DNA of 64,000 nt, from assembly GCF_026212465.1 (NCBI RefSeq), contig NC_080058.1:3026001-3090000 (forward strand), in the 5' to 3' direction. The translations under genes were made by a program, and so were the position numbers. This document shows, piece by piece, positions 25,094-36,572 of the stretch. Below the pieces are notes generated by a model. The model ran no database searches and had not been told where the DNA came from. It saw only the letters and a program-made list of their open reading frames with translations. This DNA is from Amaranthus tricolor (lineage: Eukaryota; Streptophyta; Magnoliopsida; Caryophyllales; Amaranthaceae). How positions within the stretch are numbered: position 1 is the first letter of the stretch; every line of letters starts with the position of its first letter.

Positions 25094-25204
25094 ATATGAA
25101 TCAATGATCAGGCTGAATTAGGTGTTTTCTTCCTCTGGTTTTCTCTGTTTTAAGCCTATTTTTTGGGTTTTCTAGAAGAAAATATCATTGAAGTTCTAGA
25201 AAAA

Positions 25205-28200
25205 ATGGATTCTGATTTTCAACAACAATACCAACATCATTTTCAAGATTTGCCTAGACAGTTTTCTCATCAGAAGCAACAAAGTAATGGTCTTACACGG
25301 TTTCGATCAGCTCCAAGTTCGTATTTTTCGAGTTTTCTTGATGCTGCTGCTGATACTATCAGTAGTTTTAATGGCGATGGTGGTGGTGGTAGTGGTGGAG
25401 GTGGTGGAGAAAGACGAGATTTTTTGAATGCTCGACCGCTTAGTCCTGAAACTGAAAACATATTTTCAAGGTTCATGTCTAGTATTGGTGCTGAAAATGA
25501 CAATCTGCCACAAAAACAGGCCGGATTACAGAAATACTCCGCTGTGCAATCGGATTTTTCTGTGTGTATTAAGCAAGAAACCGATATTCAACAACAACAG
25601 CAGCAACAACAACAACAACAACAACGACAATCGCAGCTGCAGCAACAACAATTGCAACAACAACAACAATTGCAAAAACAACAACAACAATCGCAAATGC
25701 AGCGACAACAACAACAACAATCGCAGCTGCAGCAACAACAATTGCAACAACAACACCGGCAAGGTGTTTACGACAATCAATCACAGATGATGTATCACAG
25801 CCAATCCAAACCACCGTTGTCAAATCATAACAATTCAGGTGTAAATTCAACAGTGCAAAATTCACTTGGAGCAGCAAGTTCAATAGGGATGAATTCAATA
25901 CCCCAGATGAAGACTGGTATGGGTGGTGGGGTCAACACTCTCACTAGGCATAGCAGTTCTCCTGCTGGGTTTTTCTCCAATCTAAACATTGAAGGTACCC
26001 TTTAAATTTAGTGACAGAATTATTAAGCAGATCTAAGAAAATTTATGTATTTATACTGTATTTTATGGTGTTTGAAGTTTTAAGAATGTGTATGAAATGA
26101 CAGGTTATGGAACATTGGGAGGGTCAGGAAACTATGTAGATAATGATCAGATGAATTTCTCATCTGGGTTACCTTCTACTACAGAGATCATGAATTCGAA
26201 TTCGGATGTTGGGAGTAAAAGATTAAGGATGAATAATATTGATGAAACAAGGTTTGATAATCCCAGAAACAATGATAGAAATTATGAGTTCACTATGAGT
26301 TCATGGGATGATTCAATTCTATCTGAAACTTTTGAAGACACCAAGACATTCCCTGAGCTAAATTCATCAGAAAATCAGGTAAAGTTCTTGTCTTTTATGA
26401 CTTTTGACAGAGTATACAACATATAATGAGGCGTTAATCATTAGTTTAAATTTTTGGTTAAAACTGGTAAATTTATTATTGGACTTGTACCAACAAGACC
26501 CATATAAGAGAATAGTTGACTGTGCACTTACCCCATGAGGTTCCATCCTAAAACCAAGTGATATTAGCAATAGTAGCCCATCAAGTATATATGTAAGTCA
26601 ACCTCTTTTTAAGTGTTCGATGTGGGATCACATAAACCCCATAATATCCTAAAACATATATTAGGCTTCAACCAAAATCTTCAATTGATGATTAAAGCCG
26701 CGAGATATGTTATATACTCGATCAATTTTTATCTGTTAATTTTATTTTTTAGTGTAGTTGTTGCTTATGACTCTGGTTGATATTCAGGGTGGAGAAGGCA
26801 AAAACCGGCCACCGCCTTTGGCTCATCATCTGAGTTTACCAAAGACATTACCAGAACTGTCAAATATAGAGAAGTTCCTACAGTTTCAAGACACAGTTCC
26901 TTGCAAAATTAGGGCTAAGAGAGGATTTGCCACTCACCCAAGAAGCATTGCTGAGAGGGTAAGATCTAAGAATTGAGCTCACTCCCATTATTGAAATATA
27001 ACTATATTAAATATTAGCTTAAGATGATAGTTAAATCCCAGGTATTAATAGTGAGAATGCTAAGACATTTGTTATTAATTTTGGTAACAACCCAGATTTG
27101 CATAGGGGCGAAACCGGTATACTAGTTATATATGATGTTTTTTATTTTTGACTAACAAATAAATAACAGGTAAGAAGAACCAGGATTAGTGAAAGGATGA
27201 GAAAGCTTCAAGATTTGGTGCCAAATATGGACAAGGTACCTTATTACCCTGAAAAATATGTGCAATAACTCCCTCTTAAGAAACATTTTCTTACTAGACT
27301 TAGTAGTTTTCTACACAAACTAACAATCTCCTTGGTTTTTGTAGCAAACAAACACAGCAGATATGCTAGATTTGGCTGTTGAGTATATCAAAGATCTTCA
27401 GAAGCAAGTTGAGGTAATATTCATTCAATTTTAGTCTTTATTCCTTTGTTTAAAATAGCTAATCATAATAACATGTTAAGAGGAAAAATGTCACTTTTAG
27501 GAGTAGACTTGTTATTGAATCAAGAATACTATTCTAAAGTTGCTTTATTTAGCAAAAATTAGGGTGGATGAAGGCAAAGTTGGTTCTTGCTAAATAACAA
27601 AGCTACGTAATTGCATGGTCCCCTCTCTATATGTGAACTTTTCTATCCACATTGTCATCTTTCCACACAAATAACCTCACAAGATCCAGCTTTTCATGCC
27701 AAAAGTTGTCTTTAAATGACCCTTAAAAGTTTTATTGTACTAATAAAAGTTAAAATTAAAGTAGGCCACAATAATGAATAACCCCTTAAGAATTGGAGAA
27801 AACTTGTATACTAGTGTATTATATAGTACTTAGCAAGCTTAATCATCATAAATTACATTAAAATTGTTTCTCTTCTTAAAACATTTAATTACCCTAATGT
27901 CAGTGGCTCCTATTTAAAATGGGATTTAATATGTTATACACGTATAATGCATATAAATTCAAGACCGAAATCGTCTAGGCCGCGAAGGAACTTAATAAGG
28001 ATTGTGTGTATATACATTGTGTGTATTTGTGTTCATACAGTTGCTCCTCAGGGCTTTTGTGAGTCTCGCCTTAGTATTGGGGCTTATAATAAAGATTCTT
28101 TTTGAATAGAGAGAATGGTTAAGTAGAGATTATAGGTGGGTTGAGGGGATGACAGAGTTAAATAACAATAAAATTTAAGATTTTTTTAGAAAATTATAGT

Positions 28201-29151
28201 TACTTTACAATTGAATCAAGATCTGATTTTCCATTTTGAAAAGATTCGAAGCTTTCATTTTAGGGTTTGTAAAAACAAAAAAAGTGAGAAGTTGAAGAGC
28301 TAAATAGATCTAATTGCGAGAAACAAACTTGATTTTTGAATGCAATGGTTTCATAATTGTTGGTGTAATTATTGAATTACAAAGTGATTGGAAAGTTTCA
28401 TAGGTCGAGAAAGGATAATAAAATTATCTATAAATAAGGCTTGCATACATTGGTTATCCGACAAAGGGGTTTGGGAGTTTATGTGTCTCACCATAAATAA
28501 TACTCTAGATTTTTCCTCTTAAAGAAAAATTATAAAAAATGGTTGAATATCATAAATAAATTATATCATTGCCCTTCAAATTTTTGGCTTTTTTCTAATT
28601 GTTATAATTAATGTCGAAGATCTCATAATTAAAATTCTGAACCCACCACTATTAGTAAATAATTTTATTTATTTAGCTTTTTTTTTTTTTTTTTGATCTA
28701 ATCTTCTTGCTCTAATTATTACTCCTATTATCAATTTTGAGGACTCCATAACTAAGAGCTCATTCGATATTATAACTACAATTTTCTTTTCTTTTCTTTT
28801 CTTTTTTTTGTTTTTTGGTTTTCTTTAATATACAAACTCATAAAATATATATCCCTTATAATGTTTAAATTTTGTCAAATTCATTAGGAAATGGTAATTT
28901 GAAAAGTTGATAACTAAAAAATGAAAACATTTATTCTAATTTACTATTTTTAGATTTGACTTTTCAAAATATGGAAATTAACAAAAAAATAATAACAAAC
29001 GAATCTTAAGAGAAAAAACGAAGTAGAGTCATTTTTCGTAATTTTCCTTCCTTGTTTTCAATCCATGTTTTGTATATTATTAATTCCTCCATGATGATTT
29101 ACACTACAGACACTAACCGATAATCAGGCAAAGTGCACTTGCTCAAGATAG
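25205..29151 (+). CDS. bHLH transcription factor, FBH/bHLH122-bHLH130 group
   Basis: Six exons join in phase: 25205-25994, 26104-26378, 26788-26958, 27170-27235, 27345-27413 and 29110-29151, giving 470 residues. All introns are GT-AG. The start is the ATG before GATTCTGATTTTCAACAA; the open frame extends further upstream but has no other ATG. Features in order: SAPSSYFSSFLD near 35-46, a Gly-rich linker at 57-68, RPLSPETENIFSRFM at 77-91, a Gln-rich tract at about 128-188, HSSSPAGFFSNLN near 250, and the bHLH at about 395-460 with RAKRGFATHPRSIAERVRR, TRISERMRKLQDLVPNMD and TADMLDLAVEYIKDLQKQVE. The tail is AKCTCSR. These motifs define the Arabidopsis group containing FBH1-4, bHLH122 and bHLH128-130, nuclear E-box binders. 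FBHs activate CONSTANS; bHLH122 acts in drought and ABA responses. Which ortholog this is cannot be settled here. It is longer than Arabidopsis members (about 360) mainly because of the Gln tract. Confidence 0.92.
27414..29109 (+). other. Intron 5 of the bHLH gene (1.7 kb)
   Basis: GT donor after the codons for KQVE and AG acceptor before TLTDNQAK. The last coding exon (42 bases) lies beyond it and is easily missed by gene predictors. The intron is AT-rich with a long T run near 28678-28696 and a CTTTT run near 28787-28810. I see no transposon protein. Confidence 0.8.
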
Positions 29152-29913
29152 TTGGATGCCAGCATGTACAAACTATGAAACGACGGTAAAGATCAATCAT
29201 GGGTTAATTATCTTTTTCTTTCTTAAGATGCTCGATCACACGTTAAAAGATGACGAAAAAAAAAGAAATTTAAACAATTATTATTCTTGGTTCGCTATTT
29301 CTTTTTTTATTTAAGAATTTACCGTATAATATAGCAGAATAAGTAGTACGAAAAAAAAAATAGTAATATTGTTTCCAAGTGAAGGTAAGATCTAGATTCA
29401 ATGAAAAGCAGTAAAAATGAGAAAAGTGAGTGTATAGACAAGAATCTAGGTGTCTGTAAAATGGTTTTTATGTGCAGAAATGAGGAAATGGAGAAATTAT
29501 TATTTTACTATTCCCAGAATGTGGGGAGAGATTCCTCACTAATTATTATGGCCAGCTTAATTATTTTGTCCTGTAGTGTATTTTCTTTATATAATAAAAA
29601 ACATTTAGGCATCTCCAACGTAATTATATAATTTTATATTGCATTTTATATTACTTGCATTTATTTTACTATGAGTATTATTCTATGTTTTCTCTGACCT
29701 GTAAGTTTGAAAATTTCAAAGGTTACATGTAAAGTATGATGCAAATAGAGTATTTCTTACATTTCAGTTTATTGGTTATATTATAACTAAAAAGGTTTAT
29801 AGTTTTCGTTATAGTTTAACTAACAAATTGAGGGATGGTATGGTGGAAGTTAGGATGAGATCATATTTTTATTCAGAGTAAATATTATAAAGAAATAAAA
29901 ATTAAATTATATA
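29152..29913. other. 3' flank of the bHLH gene
   Basis: It should contain the 3' untranslated region. Several AATAAA-like words occur, but none is decisive. The 76-codon frame at 29401-29631 has no recognisable features. Confidence 0.4.
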
Positions 29914-30099
29914 TATTGGGATAATTTATTTCACATCAACAAATTAAAGATGGTATGCACACTTTATAAGTTATTGAAATTCTTTTTCTCATTGCCATTT
30001 GGTTTTGGGATATGGTATATATCTCTTTGACTTATGAAGTGTGTGCATCTCATGTTTTTCCGTTAATATGCTGGCATTCACAATAAATCCAGCGTAATA
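29914..30099 (+). mobile_element. LTR of the TGTTGGGAT...TTTAACA family (fragment)
   Basis: The sequence shares TTGGGATAA, CAACAAATTAAAGATGG, GCACACTTTATAAG, CATTGCCAT(T/A)TGGTTTTGGG and AATAAATCCAGC with the LTRs at 38865-39279 and 46512-46684. Here it has the family's sense orientation. Both termini have decayed (TATTGGG, GCGTAATA) and no target duplication is visible. Confidence 0.7.
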
Positions 30100-30102
30100 G
30101 TC

Positions 30103-30425
30103 AAAGCGGTAGAAGAACATATGTTAAGGCTAGATTTGAAGATTGTAAACAGTTGAAGAGGTAGGTCATTGGTGAAAACATGAGCATATTGATAAGCAAA
30201 AAGAACATGAAGAACCCAATGTGCTCTAGAATTACCTTTTTCACAAACAAAGTGTATCCATCTTTATGAGACATTTAAATTGCAATAATATTATGATAAT
30301 GCACATCATTAGCTTTGGGCAACAAATGATAAAGCTCCATGGTTAAATTGCGAATCCAATAAGTTTAAACAATTACATTAATAACTCTACTATATTCAGC
30401 TTCAACGCTAGACCAAGAAATTGTC
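30103..30425 (-). mobile_element. Copia RNase H C-terminal relic
   Basis: Reading the minus strand across stops gives ISWSSVEAEYSRVINV, then WIRNLTMELYHLLPKANDVHY, and finally HVFTNDLPLQLFTIFKSS. These follow the order of a Ty1/Copia RNase H end: RSS.EAEYRAL, LLWLRNLL.EL, VYCDN, and LADIFTKGL...FRSNL. It is a dead fragment with frameshifts and stops. Its strand is opposite to the sense of the LTR beside it, so the two may not belong to one element. Confidence 0.7.
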
Positions 30426-31379
30426 TATCAACGAAATGTTAATGACCTTTGGCAATTTATAGACTAATACTAGTTATCACCTTTTTAACTTGTTTGAAAA
30501 TCATAATATTACTATGAATTGCATGCTAATTAAATCAGATATATTGTCCCAATTACAGTAAATATTAATATCCCATTAACGTAATGTGTTTAATTTTCAC
30601 CCAGCTCTTCACTTGCGTAATAGAATCAGAGAAAGCAAAATCGCAATCTCATAAGCACAATAATGAATAATGGGCCTGGTCAGTTGCTCAGCATTGAATT
30701 GAAGAAACTTGACTGAAACCTAAAATTGTGCATGAAATTTATAATTATGTGAACAGGATATTCACTTTAAATGGCTACTCAGAATTTGTCGGATTGGACT
30801 GTGCATACCTCAGCAATACTCAACGTCAGTGATATAAGCAAGCACATGGTAAAACTACGTAACAAATAGTAGAAATTATGTAATTATGCTCATCCTATGG
30901 TTTATACTTTATACTTCGCTACTAGTTATCTATTAATGTAGTTTTGTTTGCAAACCTTGTTGTTCTTAATTTAAACACAAGTCAACAAAAAACATAATTA
31001 AGTTGTAGCCTGATAAATGTAATTATATGGAGCATTTTTAGTGATTGTTTTGAATGTTTATCCTTTTGTTGAGTTTAACGGTCAATCATTATTATTATGT
31101 ATAAAATGGAGATTGTAACATTCCACCTGAATTTTACTTTTTAAGCTAAAATACTAACAAACATAAATACATAAATTTCAAAATAAATTCTATTTATGTC
31201 CAAAATAACATAATATAATTGACAACCTTTTCAATTTGACCCCAAAATATATAATCTAGCATAAAAATACCAGTATTGTTCCTAATAATTTTTGGTCCCT
31301 AGGCAAAAAATTAAGTAAAAAATAAAGTTTCAATTTGTTTTTTTATATAGTTAGTTGGATTCCATCCTAGACTGAAGTC
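30426..31379. other. Intergenic DNA between retrotransposon relics
   Basis: AT-rich, with no reading frame or named repeat that I can support. It may be decayed internal sequence of the neighbouring Copia or Gypsy elements. Confidence 0.35.
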
Positions 31380-32268
31380 GTATAATAAACCACCTCCACA
31401 ATTCCAACAATAATACCATCAACAACCTCTTATCTATGATGCACCACTTCCAAAGCTCAAGAATATGATTTAGACTCCAAATAGCATGATCCAGGCTCAA
31501 AATACTCACATGAAGATGCTAAAGACAAAATCGGTTCAAACTGCAAAATCAAAATACTTATGTACGTAATTAATTTCCAAGCCTACCTTAGCCCAAAGGC
31601 AAAGAGCCTAGTCAGATGAATGCAGTGACTATTAAAAAGTGGTAAGCAATTGGTTGATCCTCCTTCGAAAAAGGTTTCTTAAAATAAATGATTAGTTGTT
31701 GATTCTATTGTTTTCGATGATAACTAAAAATGATAAAACTGTTAACAATGGTAGTTATGAGATTGCCAAGAAGAAGCCCAGTACCACTGCGAAGAGCTTT
31801 TTGTGATCTTAGTGCTAATCCCTTATTCCATGTATAAGAGGTTGAGTATTGTGAATGAGCTTACTCCTACTAGGATGACATTGCTACTTGTTGATTGTTG
31901 ATTGTAGCTGTAGGAAAAAAAAAACAAAATAAACTCTGATATTATATTATCTCTTTATTTTTGGAAAATATTGTGTTAGAATATTATCCCTCTATTTCAG
32001 GAATTTAAGATATTGTGTTATTTTAATTTCTATGTTTAAGTTCTTGAGCTTTTATATAAATAGGGGTATTTTTTCTCTAATTATGAATGATACAGTATCG
32101 TTGTCTAATCCGACCGCATTTTGATGGATGTGGCCTCAAAGGTGAGAAAACTTGTTCTTCCTTGTGATTTTGAAATTTGGATATACTTGTGATACAGTAC
32201 CACTGCTCAGACGCTTATTGATGTTGCTAGGGGAAAGCTTGTTATGAACGTGGTCGAGGAAAAATAAT
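31380..32268 (+). mobile_element. Gypsy (Athila/Tat-like) gag-protease relic
   Basis: Translating across stops gives an ordered set of Gypsy pieces. MIQAQNTHMKMLKTKSVQ (about 31490) resembles the gag C-terminus. QMNAVTIK...SGKQLVDPPSKK (about 31615-31675, with a shift) matches the QMNAVTLRSGKQL signature. RAFCDLSAN...KRLSIVNELTPTRMTLLL (about 31790-31885) matches the aspartic protease, with DLSA in place of the active-site DLGA. After an interruption, KLVLPCDFEIW and AQTLIDVARGKLVMNV (about 32140-32255) match the end of the protease region. The element is dead, and ends about 360 bp before the coiled-coil gene start. Confidence 0.75.
31900..32105. mobile_element. LTR-like insertion inside the Gypsy relic
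   Basis: About 200 bp split the Gypsy protease reading between TRMTLLL and MDVASKVRKL. The interruption contains TATATAAATAGGGG, a typical LTR promoter word, and repeated ATATTGTGTTA. It may be a solo LTR or other small insertion. Its limits and target duplication were not resolved. Confidence 0.4.
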
Positions 32269-32630
32269 AATAATTATTTTATTTATTTCATTTTAATGTA
32301 ACTCTCAAATCTTCTCACTTTGCTAAAATAACTCAATTTATTCTCATATTAAAAAAATTCTATTACGATTTAAGTTAAAGGTCGAATCTATTTTCCGCAC
32401 CTAATGCCAACCATATCTATTCAATCCAAGCTCCCAAGTCCGAACCCTAATATTCCATCTAACGTTCACTTCCCATGTTTTCAAACATTCCCTCCCATAT
32501 CAATAAAATCCAAACATTTCAAAACACACAAAATCCCTCATTTTCCACACCCTTCCTTAACTCACCCATTATTACAAGTTACAACACCATTATTCAAATT
32601 CAATACAACCCTCTTCAATTCTCCTTCTCC

Positions 32631-35600
32631 ATGGAAGAAGAAGCCGCCATCAACGAAGCTGCTTTCAAGCCGGCTCATTTGGTAACTTTCTCACCTATCC
32701 CAATCTTCTCTTCTTCACTCAACCATCGGCGTCTTTCAAGCCAGTTCTCCAAGCCAAACAGCCCAATTAAAGCTGGCATCAGAAAAAAGATTGCTTCATC
32801 ATCAGCTTCAACTGTGGCTTGGATTTCTCTCCAGGGTCGGCTTATCGGAGCCGAAGAAGCTACCTCTTCTCAAGCCATTGGTGGTGGGTTAAGCCGAAAG
32901 GAAGCCGTGGCGTGGGAACTCTTTAGCCCTATTCATCGTGTTCTTATCGTGGCTGTTGTTGCTGTCGCCACTGCTAAATGTGAGAAGAATCGTCAGATTG
33001 CTCGTCTCAGAAATTGTGTTCAACTTAGGGTTTGTATAATTCCCAATTTGCAGCTTTTCTTTATTTTGAAAAATTAAAATCCTGTTTGCTCGTTAAATTA
33101 TGTTGGTGACAATTATAATGCTTTAAATATGGGATTTTGTTATTCTAATTTGAATTTTTACAAATTTTTTGTAGTGGATTTTTCGGAAGTTATAAAATTC
33201 TGTAAGATAGTTAGTTATGTGATTGAAAAGTGTGAATTTTTCATGTATGTGGGGTTTTTTGAATTTCAATTTTACTGAATTTTTATGGTGGATTTGTGAT
33301 GGTCTAAATGCTGAATTAAGTGGGGTATTGTTTCTTGTTTGATGGGTGATTTACATATTAATTTGAAAATGTTGGTGGGACTTCTGGGTCCTAGTTAAAA
33401 GTTTCTTTTGAAGATTATGTATATAGGGTTTATGAGTTTGATAATGTTGATTTGGGAGTAGTAATTTAGAATCTGAGGAATTAGGAGCTTTTAATGAATT
33501 GAAAAGTGAAAGGTGTTTGCTTAGATGATGATGATGATAATGATGTTGATGTTTCAAAAGTTGACACCTTTAATGGGTAAATACTATATAAAGGTCTTTT
33601 TGTTTCATTCCTTTGTCTTTGGCTAAAAATTATAGAATTGGCTAAAAATTTCTTAATTTGGATCTCTTTCAATGCATTTAGGGACCTAAATTTCGGTTTG
33701 ATACTTGCATGTTAATTGCTTCAGTTTCATTTTTGATTTTGGTTTTTATAATGAGTAAAACATGTAATTAACCTCGTGTCATTAACAACACAAAGTTAGT
33801 AGTAAACATCATCTGCAACTTCAAAAACTAGAAGTGTACATTTATTAAACGAGTCATTTTACCATTGTCGTTATGATTGGAAACCAGAAAACCGTATATC
33901 TTACACCATTAAGGATTAAGCATCTCTGTTTAGTTTTAAAATCATAGGATGTGATGGCGATTAAGTAATACGAAGTAAATTCATTTGGATTCGAGTATTG
34001 TGATGACTACGAGTGTGTAGAGGTATTCATTTTTCCTTCTTATTGCCCGTGTAGGATGAGATTTTGGCGAGCATGCAGCAAAAGCTCGATGATTTATGCG
34101 TGCAAATGAACTGTAATAAAGATCATCCTCAAGAAAAAGCTAATCTACCAGCATCCAAGATCCTTGATCACTCATCTACGAGATCATCTTTGCCTGGGAA
34201 ATCTGATTCTGTTTGCAGTGACTGCTGGTTTTGTGATCAACGTCGAGCAGAGTCAATTGATTTTTCGGTGAGTATACATTTGGCTTTGCTTGATCTCTTG
34301 TAGGTGGAAACTATCAAAATGATCAACGTCGAGCCACATTAGTTGTGTGTTCTCAGCATAAGACTATACTTATGCATCATCATAGGTTAAATTGTGTGTT
34401 TGCCAAGCTTTAGAAGTTTTATCAGTTAACGTGTTTGATTGTAATGTGCTAGGGTAACTCACTAGTGAAAGCTAGTAGTGGTGATGAGATGTTTAGAAGT
34501 AGACTGTCCATATCTAATCAAGCAGAACAAGAGGAACGTCGTCTGTCTGATTTGTCTGATTGGGCCTCCAGTGTCACTTCAGCCACAGATTTACAGGTAA
34601 TAGAGTAACCGACGTTTATGTAGTTTTTACTTATAATCCCTGTTATTTGAACTCTTCACTTTACTAAGTTCCTGTGTCAAATCTTTGACAATCAGACATG
34701 GTTATGACACTTTGAAACTTCTGTTCAACTCAAAAAATTAGAGATTTTTTCGTGTTTGACAATGACCTATGAGTCCAAGTAACATAGGCTGAGAAGTATA
34801 GTATCAAATTCGTTTGTTTTGTATGTGGTTTTCAGCTAAATAACCTAGCAATAGAACAAGATACATACAACCTTAAGAAGGAATGTGAAGAAAAAGATAC
34901 TGCTATAAAGGAACTATCTGCCTTTATTCGCTCAAAGGATGTTGCAACGTCTAAAGTAAGACGCCTTGCCCTTACTATTCTTTTGTTAGTGCATCAAGTA
35001 AAGGTCAAGACAGGGCTAATAGTTTTGATTCTTTTCTCGACAGAGAATCGTAGAACTCGAAGAAGTTATTTGCAGGAAGAACACAATGATTACAAAGTTG
35101 AAAAAGGATCTCATTGTTCTGGAACAGAAGGTACAGCTTTAATTGTATATATGTTGCATAATGTATCATCTAAGAACAATCATCCATGCGAGACAATATG
35201 GCCTAATACACGAGTATTAAGTTTGTCAAGAGATTTTCCTTCCAGAATATCACCAATTTCCGTTATTAAAATTCCCACCATTTAAAACCGACAATCAAAC
35301 AGACTGTAAATGTAAGTCAATTTTGCATACACCTAATTTAAGCTCATTGCTCATAACACATGGCTCAGCTAAAAAAAACATATTTGAACGAATATGAACT
35401 CATTGGCCCTCGTATATAGTTTTCACCCAAAACTTTGCCCGGTTCCAGGTGGTAAACTTGACTAGAACAAGAAGGCGTTCATTCCCTGGGACGAACTTGG
35501 AAAAGAAACAGCAGCTACCTACAATGTCAGATAATCTACTTTACGATATGGATAGCCCTTTGTCTTCGGATTCAGACAGCTCCTCGAAGAAGCAGAATAC

Positions 35601-35904
35601 CTCTGATGTTCAAAGTGAAGTCGTAGTAGAAGCTGTAGCGAACACACCAGTGCAGAAAAGCTTTTCAGACGAGAATGTACCAAAGAAAAACCCAAAATTG
35701 AGACCTGCCAAATTGTCTCTTCAGGTCCTGAAATCCAGACAAGTGAGTCCCCTCAAGGAGAAATCATTGAATCAAAGACAGTACTCGTCCACCCCATCAA
35801 TGCAAAACCAAGTCTTAGCAAGTGCAAGCTTGAAACATATTTCTAACAGAAGACGAACTCAGAGTAGTACCAAAGATGTCGGTTCTCATAAGCGATGGAT
35901 GTAG
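32631..35904 (+). CDS. Plant coiled-coil protein of unknown function
   Basis: Six exons join in phase 0: 32631-33029, 34055-34267, 34453-34596, 34836-34955, 35044-35130 and 35449-35904, giving 472 residues. Every intron is GT-AG. I chose the ATG giving MEEEAAINEAA. An in-frame ATG at 32475 would add 52 residues rich in Ser, Asn and Ile, more likely leader sequence, though a targeting peptide cannot be excluded. Residues 104-115 are a short hydrophobic run (VLIVAVVAVATA), too short to be a firm membrane span. Heptad-like helices cover about 118-155 and 250-325, with ELEEVICRKNTMITKLKKDL near 296-315. The C-terminal third is Ser- and Lys-rich and basic, ending HKRWM. I recognise the style of a conserved plant-only family but cannot attach a function. 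A cytoskeletal or scaffold role would be a guess. Confidence 0.8.
33030..34054 (+). other. Intron 1 of the coiled-coil gene (1.0 kb)
   Basis: It starts GTTTGT after CAACTTAGG and ends TGTAG before GATGAGATT. It is T-rich on the plus strand with a GATGATGAT run near 33524-33545. Antisense frames here are low-complexity and not genes. Confidence 0.75.
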
Positions 35905-35937
35905 TAAGTACATACACATTTGATTTAGTAGAGTTTC

Positions 35938-35943
35938 AATAAA
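35938..35943 (+). terminator. Candidate poly(A) signal of the coiled-coil gene
   Basis: AATAAA lies 34 bases after the stop codon. Plant signals are loose, so a later site up to about 36200 is equally possible. Confidence 0.35.
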
Positions 35944-36522
35944 TTCGTTTGTTCGGATCATGTTACGCTCTATAAGAAAAACTTGCTCAGTATGAACTTT
36001 ATGTAGGTACGATGCCCCTATGCACTGTCGAGTTCCAGTTACTCGCGATCTTCAATTTTGTCTAAGCGCGACTTGAAGATGGAGGAATATACTTTAAGCA
36101 CATAATCGCTGGTGATGTATTACAGATACAAATATGAAATATGATCTTAACTTGTATCTAATGAAACATATATTGAACTGATATTGCTAAAAACACAGAA
36201 GAATGTGTTTCTTTATAGTAGTTGCATGGAACGGTAATAGGAGAATTAATTATGTACTTGTAATTAAGTTTCTCTTGGTGATAATATATATACGTGTTTC
36301 AGCGTAACATGATCCATAATGTTAATTTTTAATTTGGATAAAGTAGTCAATGTGTCGGTGAAGCATCAATATTAGTATTGTATTATAAATAGTCAATCTA
36401 TCCTAATAATGTTAAAGTTAGGGTTCATTTGATAACATGTAGGTTTGAAATAACCATTTATTGATGGGTCGATCTCAAATATGAATTGTTCTCTAGTCGT
36501 GTGTAGGTTAAATTCGAAGTAG

Positions 36523-36572
<50 letters not shown>

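Noticed and set aside
25270..25898. Antisense and shifted frames over the bHLH first exon with poly-Leu, poly-Val or poly-Asn runs
   Set aside because: They are shadows of the CAA/CAG repeat read in other frames. The sense frame has conserved bHLH-group motifs and correct splice joins.
32475..32630. N-terminal extension of the coiled-coil gene from the ATG at 32475
   Set aside because: Composition looks like an untranslated leader, and the MEEEAAINEA start is more typical. Kept as an alternative, not the main call.
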